From assembly GCA_009711825.1 (NCBI GenBank), contig VEMY01000038.1, positions 34,837 to 98,836 on the forward strand: 64,000 nucleotides of DNA, in the 5' to 3' direction. This document shows positions 16,666-30,405 of the stretch, piece after piece. The DNA is from Bacillota bacterium (GTDB lineage Bacteria > Bacillota > Proteinivoracia > UBA4975 > VEMY01). Made by a program: the position numbers and the translations under genes. Each line of letters opens with the position of its first letter. Positions within the stretch are counted from its first letter, which is position 1. The notes under the pieces are model-generated. The model had not been told where the DNA came from. It saw only the letters and a program-made list of their open reading frames with translations, and did not search any database.

Positions 16666-18110
16666 GCCTCTTCCCCTCCTGTCTTGGTGGCGCCGGTGAG
16701 AATATAGGAGCCCTGACGATCTTTGTAGATAGACAGCATATCCCGACCCAGCTCCCGGGCGAGGATTTCCATCACCCGGGGCAGACAAAACCCGCCCTGG
16801 CAGCGCCCGGCCCCCGGCCGTACCCGGCGCTTGATGGCATCGACAGTGGTGGCCACGGGTTGCCGGTGAATGGCTGCCACAATCTCCCCCTCGGTAATCT
16901 GTTCGCAGCGGCAGATTACTCGGCCGTAGCGGGGGTCCCGGGCCAGGAGCGCCGCTTGCTCCGTTGGTGATAGTTCCATGAACACCGGTGACGGCTCCCG
17001 TTGGGGCTGAAAGTCTGGTTTCACAGCCAACTCTCCCAACTGTTCCGCCACCAAATCGGCCACATACCGGGCGATTGCCGGTGCTGCTGTCAAACCCGGC
17101 GAGGCAATGCCGGCGACATTGATAAAGCCAGGGATTTCGCTTGCGCCCAGCTCAAAATCTCCGTGCTCTGTCTTGGCCCGGAGCCCGGCAAAACTGGTTA
17201 TTACCTCCCTGAGTGGCAAATCCCTGAACCGCTTGCGCGCATATTCCCGGATATAGTCCAGTCCGGCCGCCGTGGTTTCGGTGTTTTCCGCGCTGTCTGC
17301 CGCTTCTGCGTTGGGGCCCAGGAGCAGATTGCCGTGCGCCGTGGGCAAGAGAACTACGCCCTTGCCCTGGGGTCCGGGGACGCCGAAAACCGTCCGCTGA
17401 GCGGTAAACCCACCTGCGCTCTTGTCAAAGAGCAGGTATTCACCCCGGACGGGAGTGATGGTAAATGGCGGCGGGGCCAAGAGACGATGAATTTGATCTG
17501 CCTGGAGCCCGGCACAATTTATAACCAACCTGGCCGCAAGCGCCTGCCCGCCGGCGTGGATCTGAAAGCCTGCGTCGGATGGCGCCAGGGCAGTGACCGG
17601 TGCGTTGAGGAACAAATCCACGCCATTTTGAACTGCATTCTCCACCAGCGCAAGCGTCAACTCCCAGGGCCCGACAATACCGGCGCTGGACGCATAGAGG
17701 CCGCCGACGACTGAATCGGCAAGATTGGGCACCAACTGCCGGGCCCGGGCCCGGTCTAGAATCTCCAGCCCCGGAACACCGTTTTCGCGGCCCCGGGCCA
17801 TGAGCGCTTCCAGCTTGCCCAGTTCGTCCTCAGTAAAAGCCGCCACCAACGAGCCATTGCGCACAAAGGGCACCGCCAGCTCATTACACAAATCCTCATA
17901 AAGGGCGTTTCCTGCCGCGCAAAACCGCGCTTTCATGGTGCCGGGTCGGGCATCATAGCCGGCGTGGACAATGGCGCTGTTGGCCCTGGTCGTTCCCAGG
18001 GACACATCATTCTCCTTCTCAAGCAAAGCAATCCGCAGCGCATAACGGGAAAGCTCCCGGGCAATTGCCGCGCCGGAGATACCGGCGCCGATTATCGCCA
18101 CATCATACAT
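16662..18110 (-). CDS. glpA: GlpA-like glycerol-3-phosphate dehydrogenase
   Basis: 482 residues. FAD-binding IGAGISGAAIARELS is at the N-terminus, and HAGYDARPGTMKARFC and AGLRAKTEHGDFELG are substrate- and FAD-domain motifs of the DadA/GlpA group. The C-terminal ~90 residues form a BFD-like [2Fe-2S] domain with CRCEQITEGEIV and GAGRCQGGFC. It oxidises glycerol 3-phosphate to dihydroxyacetone phosphate. The ribosome-binding site AAGGAGG lies right after the terminator at 18134-18186, so readthrough of that terminator, possibly GlpP-controlled, decides its expression. Confidence 0.88.
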   Translation of the reverse strand: MYDVAIIGAGISGAAIARELSRYALRIALLEKENDVSLGTTRANSAIVHAGYDARPGTMKARFCAAGNALYEDLCNELAVPFVRNGSLVAAFTEDELGKLEALMARGRENGVPGLEILDRARARQLVPNLADSVVGGLYASSAGIVGPWELTLALVENAVQNGVDLFLNAPVTALAPSDAGFQIHAGGQALAARLVINCAGLQADQIHRLLAPPPFTITPVRGEYLLFDKSAGGFTAQRTVFGVPGPQGKGVVLLPTAHGNLLLGPNAEAADSAENTETTAAGLDYIREYARKRFRDLPLREVITSFAGLRAKTEHGDFELGASEIPGFINVAGIASPGLTAAPAIARYVADLVAEQLGELAVKPDFQPQREPSPVFMELSPTEQAALLARDPRYGRVICRCEQITEGEIVAAIHRQPVATTVDAIKRRVRPGAGRCQGGFCLPRVMEILARELGRDMLSIYKDRQGSYILTGATKTGGEEA

Positions 18111-18133
18111 ATCAAGTCCTCCTTATAGGTAGA

Positions 18134-18186
18134 TAAAAAGCCACGCAAATTCACCTCTGCTTGCACACAGGCATTTTGCGCGGCTT
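18134..18186 (-). terminator. intrinsic terminator between glpK and glpA, candidate GlpP target
   Basis: Minus-strand stem of 12-13 bp (18186-18173 with 18150-18138, one G-U) followed by TTTTTATC. It lies after glpK and immediately before the glpA ribosome-binding site in a five-gene same-strand cluster that also encodes GlpP, an RNA-binding antiterminator. Confidence 0.8.
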
Positions 18187-18214
18187 CTCCATTTACTCAG
18201 CCAAAAGTATCAGA

Positions 18215-20304
<2,090 letters not shown>

Positions 20305-20472
20305 AGCACTTTCCCCCGTTTCGCCGGGTGATAAAAGTAAAGAAACCGCACCAATGAAAACCTGCCTAAACAGGAACCATTCAGCGCGGCTCTCAATATC
20401 TCCAGCCGTATTATGCTTCTTAATCTATTCTATTCGCCACTGGCCGGGGAAATCCTCTTTTTTACGGCAACA

Positions 20473-20505
20473 AACGGACGCACCCGATTGCAAGGTGCGT
20501 CCGTT
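20473..20505 (-). terminator. terminator of the copper ATPase gene
   Basis: Perfect 12-bp stem AACGGACGCACC / GGTGCGTCCGTT with a 9-base loop. The minus-strand tail TTTGTTGCC is only moderately T-rich. Confidence 0.65.
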
Positions 20506-20579
20506 GACGCAATGTCCAATCTTGTCGATTTTGGCGCATCCAACCTCCGTCCCCGGGTGCGCGTCCCCGGTGCGCCAGG

Positions 20580-23252
<2,673 letters not shown>

Positions 23253-23266
23253 GTTCCTCCTCCTCT

Positions 23267-23285
23267 CATACCGCTGGGGGGTATG
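23267..23285. promoter_or_regulatory. candidate CsoR-type operator of copA
   Basis: Inverted repeat CATACC (23267-23272) and GGTATG (23280-23285) with a G/C-rich centre, 14 bases upstream of the copA start. It resembles the TACCC...GGGTA sites bound by CsoR copper sensors. A TTGACA on the minus strand further upstream may be the -35 box. No csoR gene is in the window. Confidence 0.6.
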
Positions 23286-23399
23286 TATATATGCTAACCA
23301 ATTTATAGGTCCCTTGTCAATACCTAGTCAATTGCTCAAATTTGCTTACCGTTATATAATATACTCATGACTACATTACCCGAAATGAGGCGATTTCAT

Positions 23400-23765
23400 A
23401 TGCGGCGTGGCGACATAATTATGATTCTGGCAGTTTTGGCAGTAGCCGTTACCTGGCTAGTCTGGCCCAAGTCCTTGGAACCGGCGGCGATGGCCGCAGT
23501 GCTTGTGGACAATGAAGAAGTTGCGACAATCGATTTGTCCAAGGACGGCCTGTATCCAGTGCAAGGCAGCCCCGGCGCCGGCATTCTTGAGGTTAAGGAC
23601 GGTCGCATCCGCATGCAGCCGATGGAGCGGGACATCTGCCCGGCCGGGATTTGCTGCCGGGTCACCGGCTGGATCGAGTCGGCGACCCAATCAATTATCT
23701 GCCTGCCCAACAGGATTGTCGTCAGCTTAGGGCAATATGATGATTTGGACTTTATTACCAGCTGA
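23400..23765 (+). CDS. NusG domain II-like membrane-anchored protein
   Basis: 121 residues from ATG 23400. An N-terminal helix (about residues 5-22) anchors a ~95-residue beta domain of the NusG_II (pfam07009) type, with VLVDNEEV...IDLSKDG, ILEVKDGRIRM and a cysteine cluster DICPAGICCRVTGWI followed by IICLPNRIVV. Such proteins often accompany flavin-transfer or Rnf-type genes, but here the gene stands alone, convergent with the UPF0182 gene. Its molecular role is not established. Confidence 0.8.
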   Translation: MRRGDIIMILAVLAVAVTWLVWPKSLEPAAMAAVLVDNEEVATIDLSKDGLYPVQGSPGAGILEVKDGRIRMQPMERDICPAGICCRVTGWIESATQSIICLPNRIVVSLGQYDDLDFITS

Positions 23766-23785
23766 CTTACCTGTGATTGAACGAT

Positions 23786-23836
23786 ACTCCCTTTTTGGCT
23801 GCAGATTTTTTAAGTCTGTTGCAAGGGAGTTTTTTA
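23786..23836 (+). terminator. Rho-independent terminator
   Basis: Stem ACTCCCTT / AAGGGAGT enclosing a 29-base loop, followed by TTTTTTATTT, 20 bases after the NusG-II gene. Confidence 0.7.
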
Positions 23837-23905
23837 TTTGACCACTTCTCATATGCACATTTCGCCTAATGGTATTTCAATAACTCAACCAAACCAATTA
23901 AACAA

Positions 23906-23924
23906 CCCCGCAGAATGTGCGGGG
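23906..23924 (-). terminator. terminator of the UPF0182 gene
   Basis: Stem CCCCGCA / TGCGGGG with a 5-base loop, followed on the minus strand by TTGTTTAATTGG, just after the stop codon at 23933. Confidence 0.75.
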
Positions 23925-23932
23925 CTGTAGAT

Positions 23933-26653
23933 TTATTCATCTGCAGATAGCAGGTCTTCCAGCTGAGCCAGTAGACTGCCCAGTTCTTCAACTTTGTCAC
24001 CATAATCAGCCCAGCGGCCGTCCCGGGCAGCAGCTTCCATGTCATCGTAGGCAGTGTTGATTTGCTCCAGCAGTTCTTGAACTGTGCCGGGAATCACTGG
24101 CTGCCCCGGATCCACAGGTGCGCCCGGATCGCCGGGTTCACCAGGTTCACCTGGCTCGGACGGCTCGGGATCGTCTTCAAGGATGCCGAATATCGCATCG
24201 AGGGCCTGGTCAAGAGTGCTTTCCATGGCCAACTCACCCTGGTAATAGACGATTACCTGACGCATTTCCGGCACGCTCCGGTTCTCAGACTGCAAATACA
24301 GGGGTTCAACATAGAGGACAGAACCATTCAGGGGGATAACCAGCAAATTACCCCGGTTGACAGTGGATCCGCCCTGGCTCCAGAGGGTCAACTGGCTGGA
24401 AATATCGGGGTGCTGATCAATTGCCGCCTCCACCTGGCTGGGGCCCTCCACATGCTCGCCCCGGGGGAAGCTGTAGAGTACCAGCTCGCCATAGTGCTCA
24501 CCGTCATTGCGGGCAGCAAGCCAGGCAGTCATATTGTTCCGATTTTGAGGAGTGAAGGGAAGCATCAGAACATACTCAGCTTCTTCGCCCTCCGGCAACT
24601 GCATCGTCACATAATAGGGCTCCACTTCTGTCTCCCGGCCGGCATACTGTTCCACGGGAATCTCCAGCACATCGCCGCCCTGATAGAGCATGTTGGGGCT
24701 GTTGACATGATACTTTCTCAGGATATCCGCTTGGATATTGAAATAATCCACCGGGTAGCGAACATGCTCTTCCAGGTAGGCAGGAAATTCTGAGCGTTCC
24801 TGGATCAAGCCGGGAAACACGCCTTGCCAGGCGTCAATTATCGGGTCATCTTCGGCGAACTTGTAGACATCCACCGTGCCGTTATAGGCATCGACAACAA
24901 CCTTCACCGAGTTGCGGATGTAGTTGTATCGGCCTCGGGGTTGGGAATAGGGATAATTATCCGCTGTGGTATAGCCGTCAATTATCCAGAACACACGGCC
25001 ATCGGCCACAACCGGGTATGGGTCGCTGTCGGTGTGGATAAAGGGCGCTACTTTGTTCACGCGCTCCACCACATTGCGATGGAACAAAATCCTGCTCTCG
25101 GGAGTAATTTCATCGGAAAGCAGCAATATCGGTTTTTGGTATTTGAGGGCAAAGAGCAGGCGGCGCATCGGATTCAGTTCCACACCGTCTGTGCCCTGAT
25201 AATCGACCTGGGTATTGTCATCGCCATCGGGATAGCCATATTCCTGGCCCCGGGAGTTGACGACTACAAACTGGTTAGTCATTTCACCAAAATAAATTTC
25301 CGGACGATCCAGTGGCAGGTCAATCGTGCTTTCCACAGGAATGTTGCGGTAGAAATAGGTTGGGTGGCCAGTAGAAGTAACTGCGTTCACCGGCGACATC
25401 ACCACACCATAACCATGGGTGTAGCGAAAATGCTCGTTGATTGGGGTGCGCTGGGGCAGGGCATTTATGTCCAGCTCCCGCACCGCCAGCATTACCTGAC
25501 GGTATTCATCGTCCAAGCGATAGCGATCGATATCAATGTCGTTGAAGGTATAATACAGACGCAAAGATTGATTTTGCAGATAATGTTGTTTCAAAGGCCG
25601 GTAGTCAAGAATCCGGATATTCTCCAAAGTGGTATCTTTTCCAGCCAGGGCCTCGCGGGTGATTTCTTCCTGTCTGTCCAACGGGAATGTGCGGCGGTCG
25701 ATTGCGTCCAACCCGTAGGCCTGACGAGTGGCCAGGAGATGGTGTTCCAAATAAGGCAGTTCCCGGGCCTGTTCGTTGGGATTGACGATAAATGACTGAT
25801 AGACAGCGCCAGCGATGCCGGTTACAGCCAGCATCAGCACCAGGGCCACAGGCACCGCATAGACAATTACTGAACGCCTGAGGCCAACATTCACCAAAAC
25901 CAGAGCGCCTAGAACCACCGCCACCACCTGTTGAACACGGATCAGTGGCAAGCGCACATTCACATCGGTATAACCGGCGCCAAACAGGGCAGTCGAATCA
26001 GAGGTGAGTAAGTCGGCCATCGCCAGAAATCTGCTGGCGGCGAACCAAAGCAAGAACAAAGCCAAGAGCACCGAGAGATGGGTGCGGGCTTTTCCGTCAA
26101 ATTGAAGCCGGTTGTTGACAATAGCGATATTGCCACCAGCAAAATAAGCAAGTGCCACCGGTATCACGGCAAAAAACAGCAAACTGATAAAGGCGCCGCT
26201 CAATAATTGAAGCAACGGGTACTGGAACAGATAAAAGGCGGTGTCCCAACCAAGAATTGGGTCAACTTCGCCAGTGGGGACTGAGTTAAGGAACAACAGA
26301 ACCCGGTCCCAGAGCGCCGGAAGCACCAGGGCCCAGAAGGCGGACACGGCCAGGGCAACATAGACTGCATGCTTCTTCTTCAGACCTGGGGCGCTGTCGC
26401 TACTGGCATCAATTACCCGCAAGCGACGCAAGCTCAAGCTCTTGGTCAAAGGCAAGAAGTTGGCCAGCAGGAAACCGAAGGCAAAGACAAACAACACAGC
26501 CTTGATCGCCAAATTGGCGACAAACGGTTTTAAAAACACCTCGGTAATCCCCATGCTGCTATACCAGAGATACTCGGTATAATAACTGGTCCCCAGCATC
26601 AGCAGCAGAACAACAGCTACTAAAATCGCGGGAATCAAAATTGATTTCTTCAT
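23933..26653 (-). CDS. UPF0182 (COG1615) membrane protein
   Basis: 906 residues behind AGAGGAGAG. Seven transmembrane helices occupy the first ~300 residues, followed by a large extracytoplasmic domain of ~500 residues with the family strings FRYTHGYGVVMSPVNAV, YFGEMTNQFVVV and MPEREL-like regions, then a Pro/Gly/Glu/Asp linker (repeated PGEPGEPGDPG) and a C-terminal coiled-coil-like tail ending LLSADE. Size and order match the UPF0182 family, present in many Bacillota and Actinobacteria with no known function. It appears to be a single-gene unit. Confidence 0.9.
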   Translation of the reverse strand: MKKSILIPAILVAVVLLLMLGTSYYTEYLWYSSMGITEVFLKPFVANLAIKAVLFVFAFGFLLANFLPLTKSLSLRRLRVIDASSDSAPGLKKKHAVYVALAVSAFWALVLPALWDRVLLFLNSVPTGEVDPILGWDTAFYLFQYPLLQLLSGAFISLLFFAVIPVALAYFAGGNIAIVNNRLQFDGKARTHLSVLLALFLLWFAASRFLAMADLLTSDSTALFGAGYTDVNVRLPLIRVQQVVAVVLGALVLVNVGLRRSVIVYAVPVALVLMLAVTGIAGAVYQSFIVNPNEQARELPYLEHHLLATRQAYGLDAIDRRTFPLDRQEEITREALAGKDTTLENIRILDYRPLKQHYLQNQSLRLYYTFNDIDIDRYRLDDEYRQVMLAVRELDINALPQRTPINEHFRYTHGYGVVMSPVNAVTSTGHPTYFYRNIPVESTIDLPLDRPEIYFGEMTNQFVVVNSRGQEYGYPDGDDNTQVDYQGTDGVELNPMRRLLFALKYQKPILLLSDEITPESRILFHRNVVERVNKVAPFIHTDSDPYPVVADGRVFWIIDGYTTADNYPYSQPRGRYNYIRNSVKVVVDAYNGTVDVYKFAEDDPIIDAWQGVFPGLIQERSEFPAYLEEHVRYPVDYFNIQADILRKYHVNSPNMLYQGGDVLEIPVEQYAGRETEVEPYYVTMQLPEGEEAEYVLMLPFTPQNRNNMTAWLAARNDGEHYGELVLYSFPRGEHVEGPSQVEAAIDQHPDISSQLTLWSQGGSTVNRGNLLVIPLNGSVLYVEPLYLQSENRSVPEMRQVIVYYQGELAMESTLDQALDAIFGILEDDPEPSEPGEPGEPGDPGAPVDPGQPVIPGTVQELLEQINTAYDDMEAAARDGRWADYGDKVEELGSLLAQLEDLLSADE

Positions 26654-26734
26654 AGAACTCTCCTCTCAAAACCTTCTGGATTTAGCTTACCACAGATGAC
26701 AATCGCATGACCATAGCTTGATTACAAAAACAAC

Positions 26735-27502
26735 CTATACCGGCAGCTGCCGTCGCTCCCGCCAGATATCCCAGCCCCAGACCAGGGCAAAACCAAGGGC
26801 AAAGAGCATAATAACAGGCAAGGTCACCGCCGTAGGTAGCAGTGTCCGGGCGCTGCCGACAATTAAGCCGGAAAACAGCCAGGCAATGGTTGTTTGGTAG
26901 CGTGAATAGAAGCGATCTACTGCAGTAGCCAGCATGAAGATGCCAGCCAAGCTACCAAACAGAAACACAAGCAAAGGAATCAAACTGACCTCAGCCAGAT
27001 AACGGAGCACATCATCATAGATGCCAAATAAAATCAGCACGGTGCTTCCAGGCACACCGGGAATCAACATCGCCACGCTGGCCAGCGCTCCGCCAATTGC
27101 CAAGCGCACTAATCCGGGCTCAGGTCCTACTCTCACTCCCCCCAGGGGTTCACTGGCCAAAAGCAGGCCGGCACCAAAGCCAATCAAGGCAATCAGCAGC
27201 AACTTACCACTGACCTTGGGCCGGGGGCCAAGTACCGGTCGCACCGAAGCGAGCACGCCGCCCATCAAAAATGCCACCGTCAAATCTCGATGAGTCTCAA
27301 ATAAAGCCGTAAAGGCAAATCCGCTGGCAAACACCCCCAGGGCAGCGCCGGCGGCAAAGGGCAGGTAGGGTAGCAATTTTAATCGGGACAAGTCAGAAAG
27401 TAATTTTTCATACAAACCAAAAATCAAGAGCAACGTACCGCCGCTCATCCCAGGCAATACAATGATAAATCCCAGTATCATTCCCTGTATAAGTAATTGC
27501 AT
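26735..27502 (-). CDS. DUF368 undecaprenyl-phosphate transporter family
   Basis: 255 residues. ATG 27502 (behind AAGGGACG) is preferred over an ATG 33 bases upstream that lacks a ribosome-binding site. About eight membrane helices, with the duplicated DUF368 motif: GFIIVLPGMSGGTLLLIFGLYE near the N-terminus and SVAMLIPGVPGSTVLILFGIYDDVL near residue 150. DUF368 proteins, like DedA proteins, have been shown to recycle the C55 lipid carrier undecaprenyl phosphate across the membrane. That role is inferred here from family membership. Confidence 0.88.
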   Translation of the reverse strand: MQLLIQGMILGFIIVLPGMSGGTLLLIFGLYEKLLSDLSRLKLLPYLPFAAGAALGVFASGFAFTALFETHRDLTVAFLMGGVLASVRPVLGPRPKVSGKLLLIALIGFGAGLLLASEPLGGVRVGPEPGLVRLAIGGALASVAMLIPGVPGSTVLILFGIYDDVLRYLAEVSLIPLLVFLFGSLAGIFMLATAVDRFYSRYQTTIAWLFSGLIVGSARTLLPTAVTLPVIMLFALGFALVWGWDIWRERRQLPV

Positions 27503-27685
27503 TATAGATCGTCCCTTCAGAACTCTTAACCGCATTATTGTCTCATATTTAGGCTTGAAATAACAGTCCCGCCTGATTGCGCTTTAGTTACGGGCAGTTT
27601 TGGCGCTGTTGAAATGAGATTCAAATTACATTATAATATTGATATGTGTCTACTGGCATAATACCGTATTTTAAGGAGTGGAAAT

Positions 27686-27844
27686 ATGTCTAAACAGCAT
27701 CGTGGCAAAGGCCTCTGGGGCACAGTCGGCCGTGGAAAAGGCACCTGCCCCCTGTGTTCCCGCACCAACACCAAACTGCTGTGGCAGCGGAAGGACGAGA
27801 ACGACCAGGAAATTAACGTCTGCAAGCGTTGTCGCAACAAATAA
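27686..27844 (+). CDS. 52-residue basic zinc-ribbon protein
   Basis: Begins with MSKQHRGKGLWGTVGRGKG behind AAGGAG. Two CxxC pairs (CPLC and CKRC, about 25 residues apart) predict one bound Zn2+, and many Lys/Arg residues suggest RNA or DNA contact, as in small ribosomal proteins. The GRGKGTCPLC opening resembles ribosomal zinc ribbons, but I cannot assign it. It has its own terminator and lies convergent to feoB. Confidence 0.75.
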   Translation: MSKQHRGKGLWGTVGRGKGTCPLCSRTNTKLLWQRKDENDQEINVCKRCRNK

Positions 27845-27847
27845 GCA

Positions 27848-27879
27848 AAAAAGCCAAACCTAACGAGTTTGGCTTTTTT
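27848..27879. terminator. bidirectional terminator
   Basis: Stem AAAAAGCCAAAC / GTTTGGCTTTTT (27848-27859 with 27867-27878), T-rich in both directions. It separates the zinc-ribbon gene from convergent feoB. Confidence 0.85.
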
Positions 27880-27930
27880 ATTTGGCTCTTTCCAAAGCAA
27901 TCAAAGACTGTGGGAATGATGAACCAGGTG

Positions 27931-30027
27931 CTACAAAATATATCCCACCAGGCGCACCAATTGGGTGAAGGCGATGCAGACCACAATCCCGGCGATGGTC
28001 GGTATCAAGAAGGAAAAGACAGTCCAACGCCAGCTATTAGTCTCTTTGCGGATGGTCAGTAAAGTAGTACCGCAGGGGAAGTGAAGCAAAGTCAATATCA
28101 TTACATTGACAGCGGTCAGCCAGGTCCAACCATTTGCCGCCAGTAAATCCCTGAGGGCAGTCAGCGAATCAAATTCCAACATCGCACCAGTAGCCAAGTA
28201 ACTCATAATTATAATTGGGATCACAATCTCATTGGCCGGCATTCCCAGGATGAAGGCCATGAGAATAAAGCCATCCAGGCCCATTAAATCTGCCAATGGT
28301 GAAAGGAAATTTGCCCCATGATTTAAGATACTGACTCCGCCGACATCGATATTGGCCGCCACCCAAATTATGAGGCCGGCCGGAGCCGCGACCAGTATCG
28401 CCCTGCCCAGGACAAATATCGTGCGGTCAAAAATCGAGCGCACAATCACTTGCCCAATTTTTGGACGTCGGTATGGAGGCAACTCCAGAGCAAAGGACGA
28501 TGGGATACCCTTTAAAATTGTCAGCGAAAGAAGTTTCGAGACCAGGAGAGTGATGACAATCCCGAGAACAATTACCGCCACCACCGACAGCGTCGCCAAG
28601 TTGGTGGACCCGATGAAAATCAGGGCCATGGCAATCAGGATCGGGAACCGACCGTTGCAGGGCACGAAGTTATTGGTAATGATTGCAATCAAGCGTTCCC
28701 GGGGCGAATCAATGATTCGGCAGCCAATTACGCCAGCAGCATTACAGCCAAAGCCCATGCACATGGTCAGAGCCTGCTTACCATGGGCACCGGCCCGCTT
28801 GAAAAACCGGTCCATGTTAAACGCAACCCGCGGCAGATAACCCAAATCCTCCAACAAGGTAAATAGCGGGAAAAATATTGCCATCGGTGGCAGCATGACC
28901 GCAACCACCCAGGCCAACGTCCGATAGACGCCCAAGACTAAGATGCTGTGGAGCCAATCCGGCGCCGAGAGGCTGACAAATAAATTGCTTAACTGCGCCT
29001 CAACCCAAAACAAACCATCAGCCAGCATTTCCGAGGGATATTCTGCCCCTTCTATGGTAATCCAGAAAACCAGGCCCAAAAGCAATAACATGCTGGGGAA
29101 ACCGAAAATTCGCGAGGTGAGGATGCGGTCAATTTTGCGGTCCCGGTCGCTGCGTCCGTTCAGGACCTGGGTCACACACTCTGCCGCCACGGCTTCCGCA
29201 GTCTGGACGATATTTTCCACAATCAAATCCCGTAATTCTGCAGCCTCGCTTAGCTGACACTGCTTGAGAGCCGCTTCCGTATCCAAGCTGATTCCCGTAT
29301 ATTTTGCAAGCGACCGGGTAATGCTTACATCTCCATCCAACAAACGCAGCGCCAACCAGCGCTTGTTGACAAAGGATACTTCTTGAAACTGCTCCTCAAG
29401 GCATAAAGCGGCAGCTTCGATCTCCTGGGTGTATTTGATCCGTAAGGGCCGGGGGGCGCGTTCTTTTTTCGCCACCCGGGCCACAGCCTGCCGCAGCTCC
29501 ACCAACCCTTCCCCGTCCCGGGCGTTGGTGCCGACTACGGGGATCCCCAGGTGCTGGGATAGCTTTTCAATATCCACCTTGATCTGCTTGCGCCGGGCCT
29601 CATCCAAGAGGTTGACAACCAGGACAACCCGGTCAGTGAGCTCCATCACTTGCAAGACCAAATTCAGATTACGTTCCAGGCAGGTTGAATCGGCAACGAC
29701 AACGGTCACATCCGGCCGGCCGAAACAGATGAAATCCCGGGCGACTTCCTCTTCCACCGAATTGGCCAGCAGCGAATAGGTTCCTGGCAGGTCCACTAAC
29801 AGATACTTGTCGCCATCATGGTGAAACCGCCCCTGGGCGTTGGTCACAGTCTTGCCCGGCCAGTTGCCCGTATGCTGGTTCATGCCGGTGAGGCTGTTAA
29901 AAACTGTGCTTTTGCCGGTATTGGGATTACCGGCCAGGGCAACGACAAATTCATCATCGGCACGAGCCTGGATGTCAAAAAGATCGTTGAGAACACTAGA
30001 GCCGGTTGATTTATTAGTTAACCCCAT
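27931..30027 (-). CDS. feoB: ferrous iron transporter FeoB
   Basis: 698 residues. N-terminal G domain: G1 GNPNTGKS (33-40), G3 DLPG (79-82), G4 NLLD (~138-141). A linker follows, then the membrane domain with two Gate motifs, including CMGFGCNAAGVIGCRIIDS with its conserved cysteines, and PFILGMPANEI-like ends. It imports Fe2+ in a GTP-dependent way. It is 5 bases downstream of feoA and divergent from a DtxR/MntR-type regulator, a standard anaerobic iron-uptake locus. Confidence 0.96.
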   Translation of the reverse strand: MGLTNKSTGSSVLNDLFDIQARADDEFVVALAGNPNTGKSTVFNSLTGMNQHTGNWPGKTVTNAQGRFHHDGDKYLLVDLPGTYSLLANSVEEEVARDFICFGRPDVTVVVADSTCLERNLNLVLQVMELTDRVVLVVNLLDEARRKQIKVDIEKLSQHLGIPVVGTNARDGEGLVELRQAVARVAKKERAPRPLRIKYTQEIEAAALCLEEQFQEVSFVNKRWLALRLLDGDVSITRSLAKYTGISLDTEAALKQCQLSEAAELRDLIVENIVQTAEAVAAECVTQVLNGRSDRDRKIDRILTSRIFGFPSMLLLLGLVFWITIEGAEYPSEMLADGLFWVEAQLSNLFVSLSAPDWLHSILVLGVYRTLAWVVAVMLPPMAIFFPLFTLLEDLGYLPRVAFNMDRFFKRAGAHGKQALTMCMGFGCNAAGVIGCRIIDSPRERLIAIITNNFVPCNGRFPILIAMALIFIGSTNLATLSVVAVIVLGIVITLLVSKLLSLTILKGIPSSFALELPPYRRPKIGQVIVRSIFDRTIFVLGRAILVAAPAGLIIWVAANIDVGGVSILNHGANFLSPLADLMGLDGFILMAFILGMPANEIVIPIIIMSYLATGAMLEFDSLTALRDLLAANGWTWLTAVNVMILTLLHFPCGTTLLTIRKETNSWRWTVFSFLIPTIAGIVVCIAFTQLVRLVGYIL

Positions 30028-30032
30028 TCGTC

Positions 30033-30278
30033 TTAGGCCTCGCTTGGCTCCACATAAATGGTCTGTGCCTCTTCGCTGCGCAAAGCAATCACTGCTCCGC
30101 GGATTTTGTAGGCAACCGGATCGCCCACCGGGCTCCGCAGCAGGGCTTGCACAGGCGTGTTATTAATCAGACCAAGGTCCAAAAGCCGGCGCCGGACAGA
30201 GCCCTGGGCCAGTAAATTGCGCACCACCCCGGTTCCTCCTAGCGGCAGTTCGTGCAGGGGAATGATATTTACCGCCAC
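30033..30278 (-). CDS. feoA: FeoA, SH3-like partner of FeoB
   Basis: 81 residues; the pattern IIPLHELPLGGTGVVRNLLAQGSVRRRLLDLGLINNTPVQ and C-terminal VIALRSEEAQTIYVEP identify the FeoA SH3-like fold. It is thought to bind and assist FeoB at the cytoplasmic face. GAGGAGGG precedes the start. First gene of the feoAB operon. Confidence 0.95.
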   Translation of the reverse strand: MAVNIIPLHELPLGGTGVVRNLLAQGSVRRRLLDLGLINNTPVQALLRSPVGDPVAYKIRGAVIALRSEEAQTIYVEPSEA

Positions 30279-30305
30279 AATTGGTCCCTCCTCTTTTTGT
30301 AGTGC

Positions 30306-30322
30306 AGGAAAAAATGTTTCCT
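30306..30322. promoter_or_regulatory. candidate operator between feoAB and the DtxR-type gene
   Basis: Perfect inverted repeat AGGAAA-N5-TTTCCT in the divergent intergenic region, 28 bases from the feoA start. Its position suits binding by the adjacent DtxR/MntR-family regulator. The sequence is not an exact match to a consensus I know. Confidence 0.5.
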
Positions 30323-30405
30323 ACCGCCAACTTATTCAAGATAATTTACCGGGGTGTTGAATAAACATAGGAACAGGTCAAATGTCCAGCAAAGGAGGAC
30401 GTCCG

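Noticed and set aside
24062..25795. Two long open frames antisense to the UPF0182 gene
   Set aside because: They mirror a well-conserved gene on the other strand and lack ribosome-binding sites.
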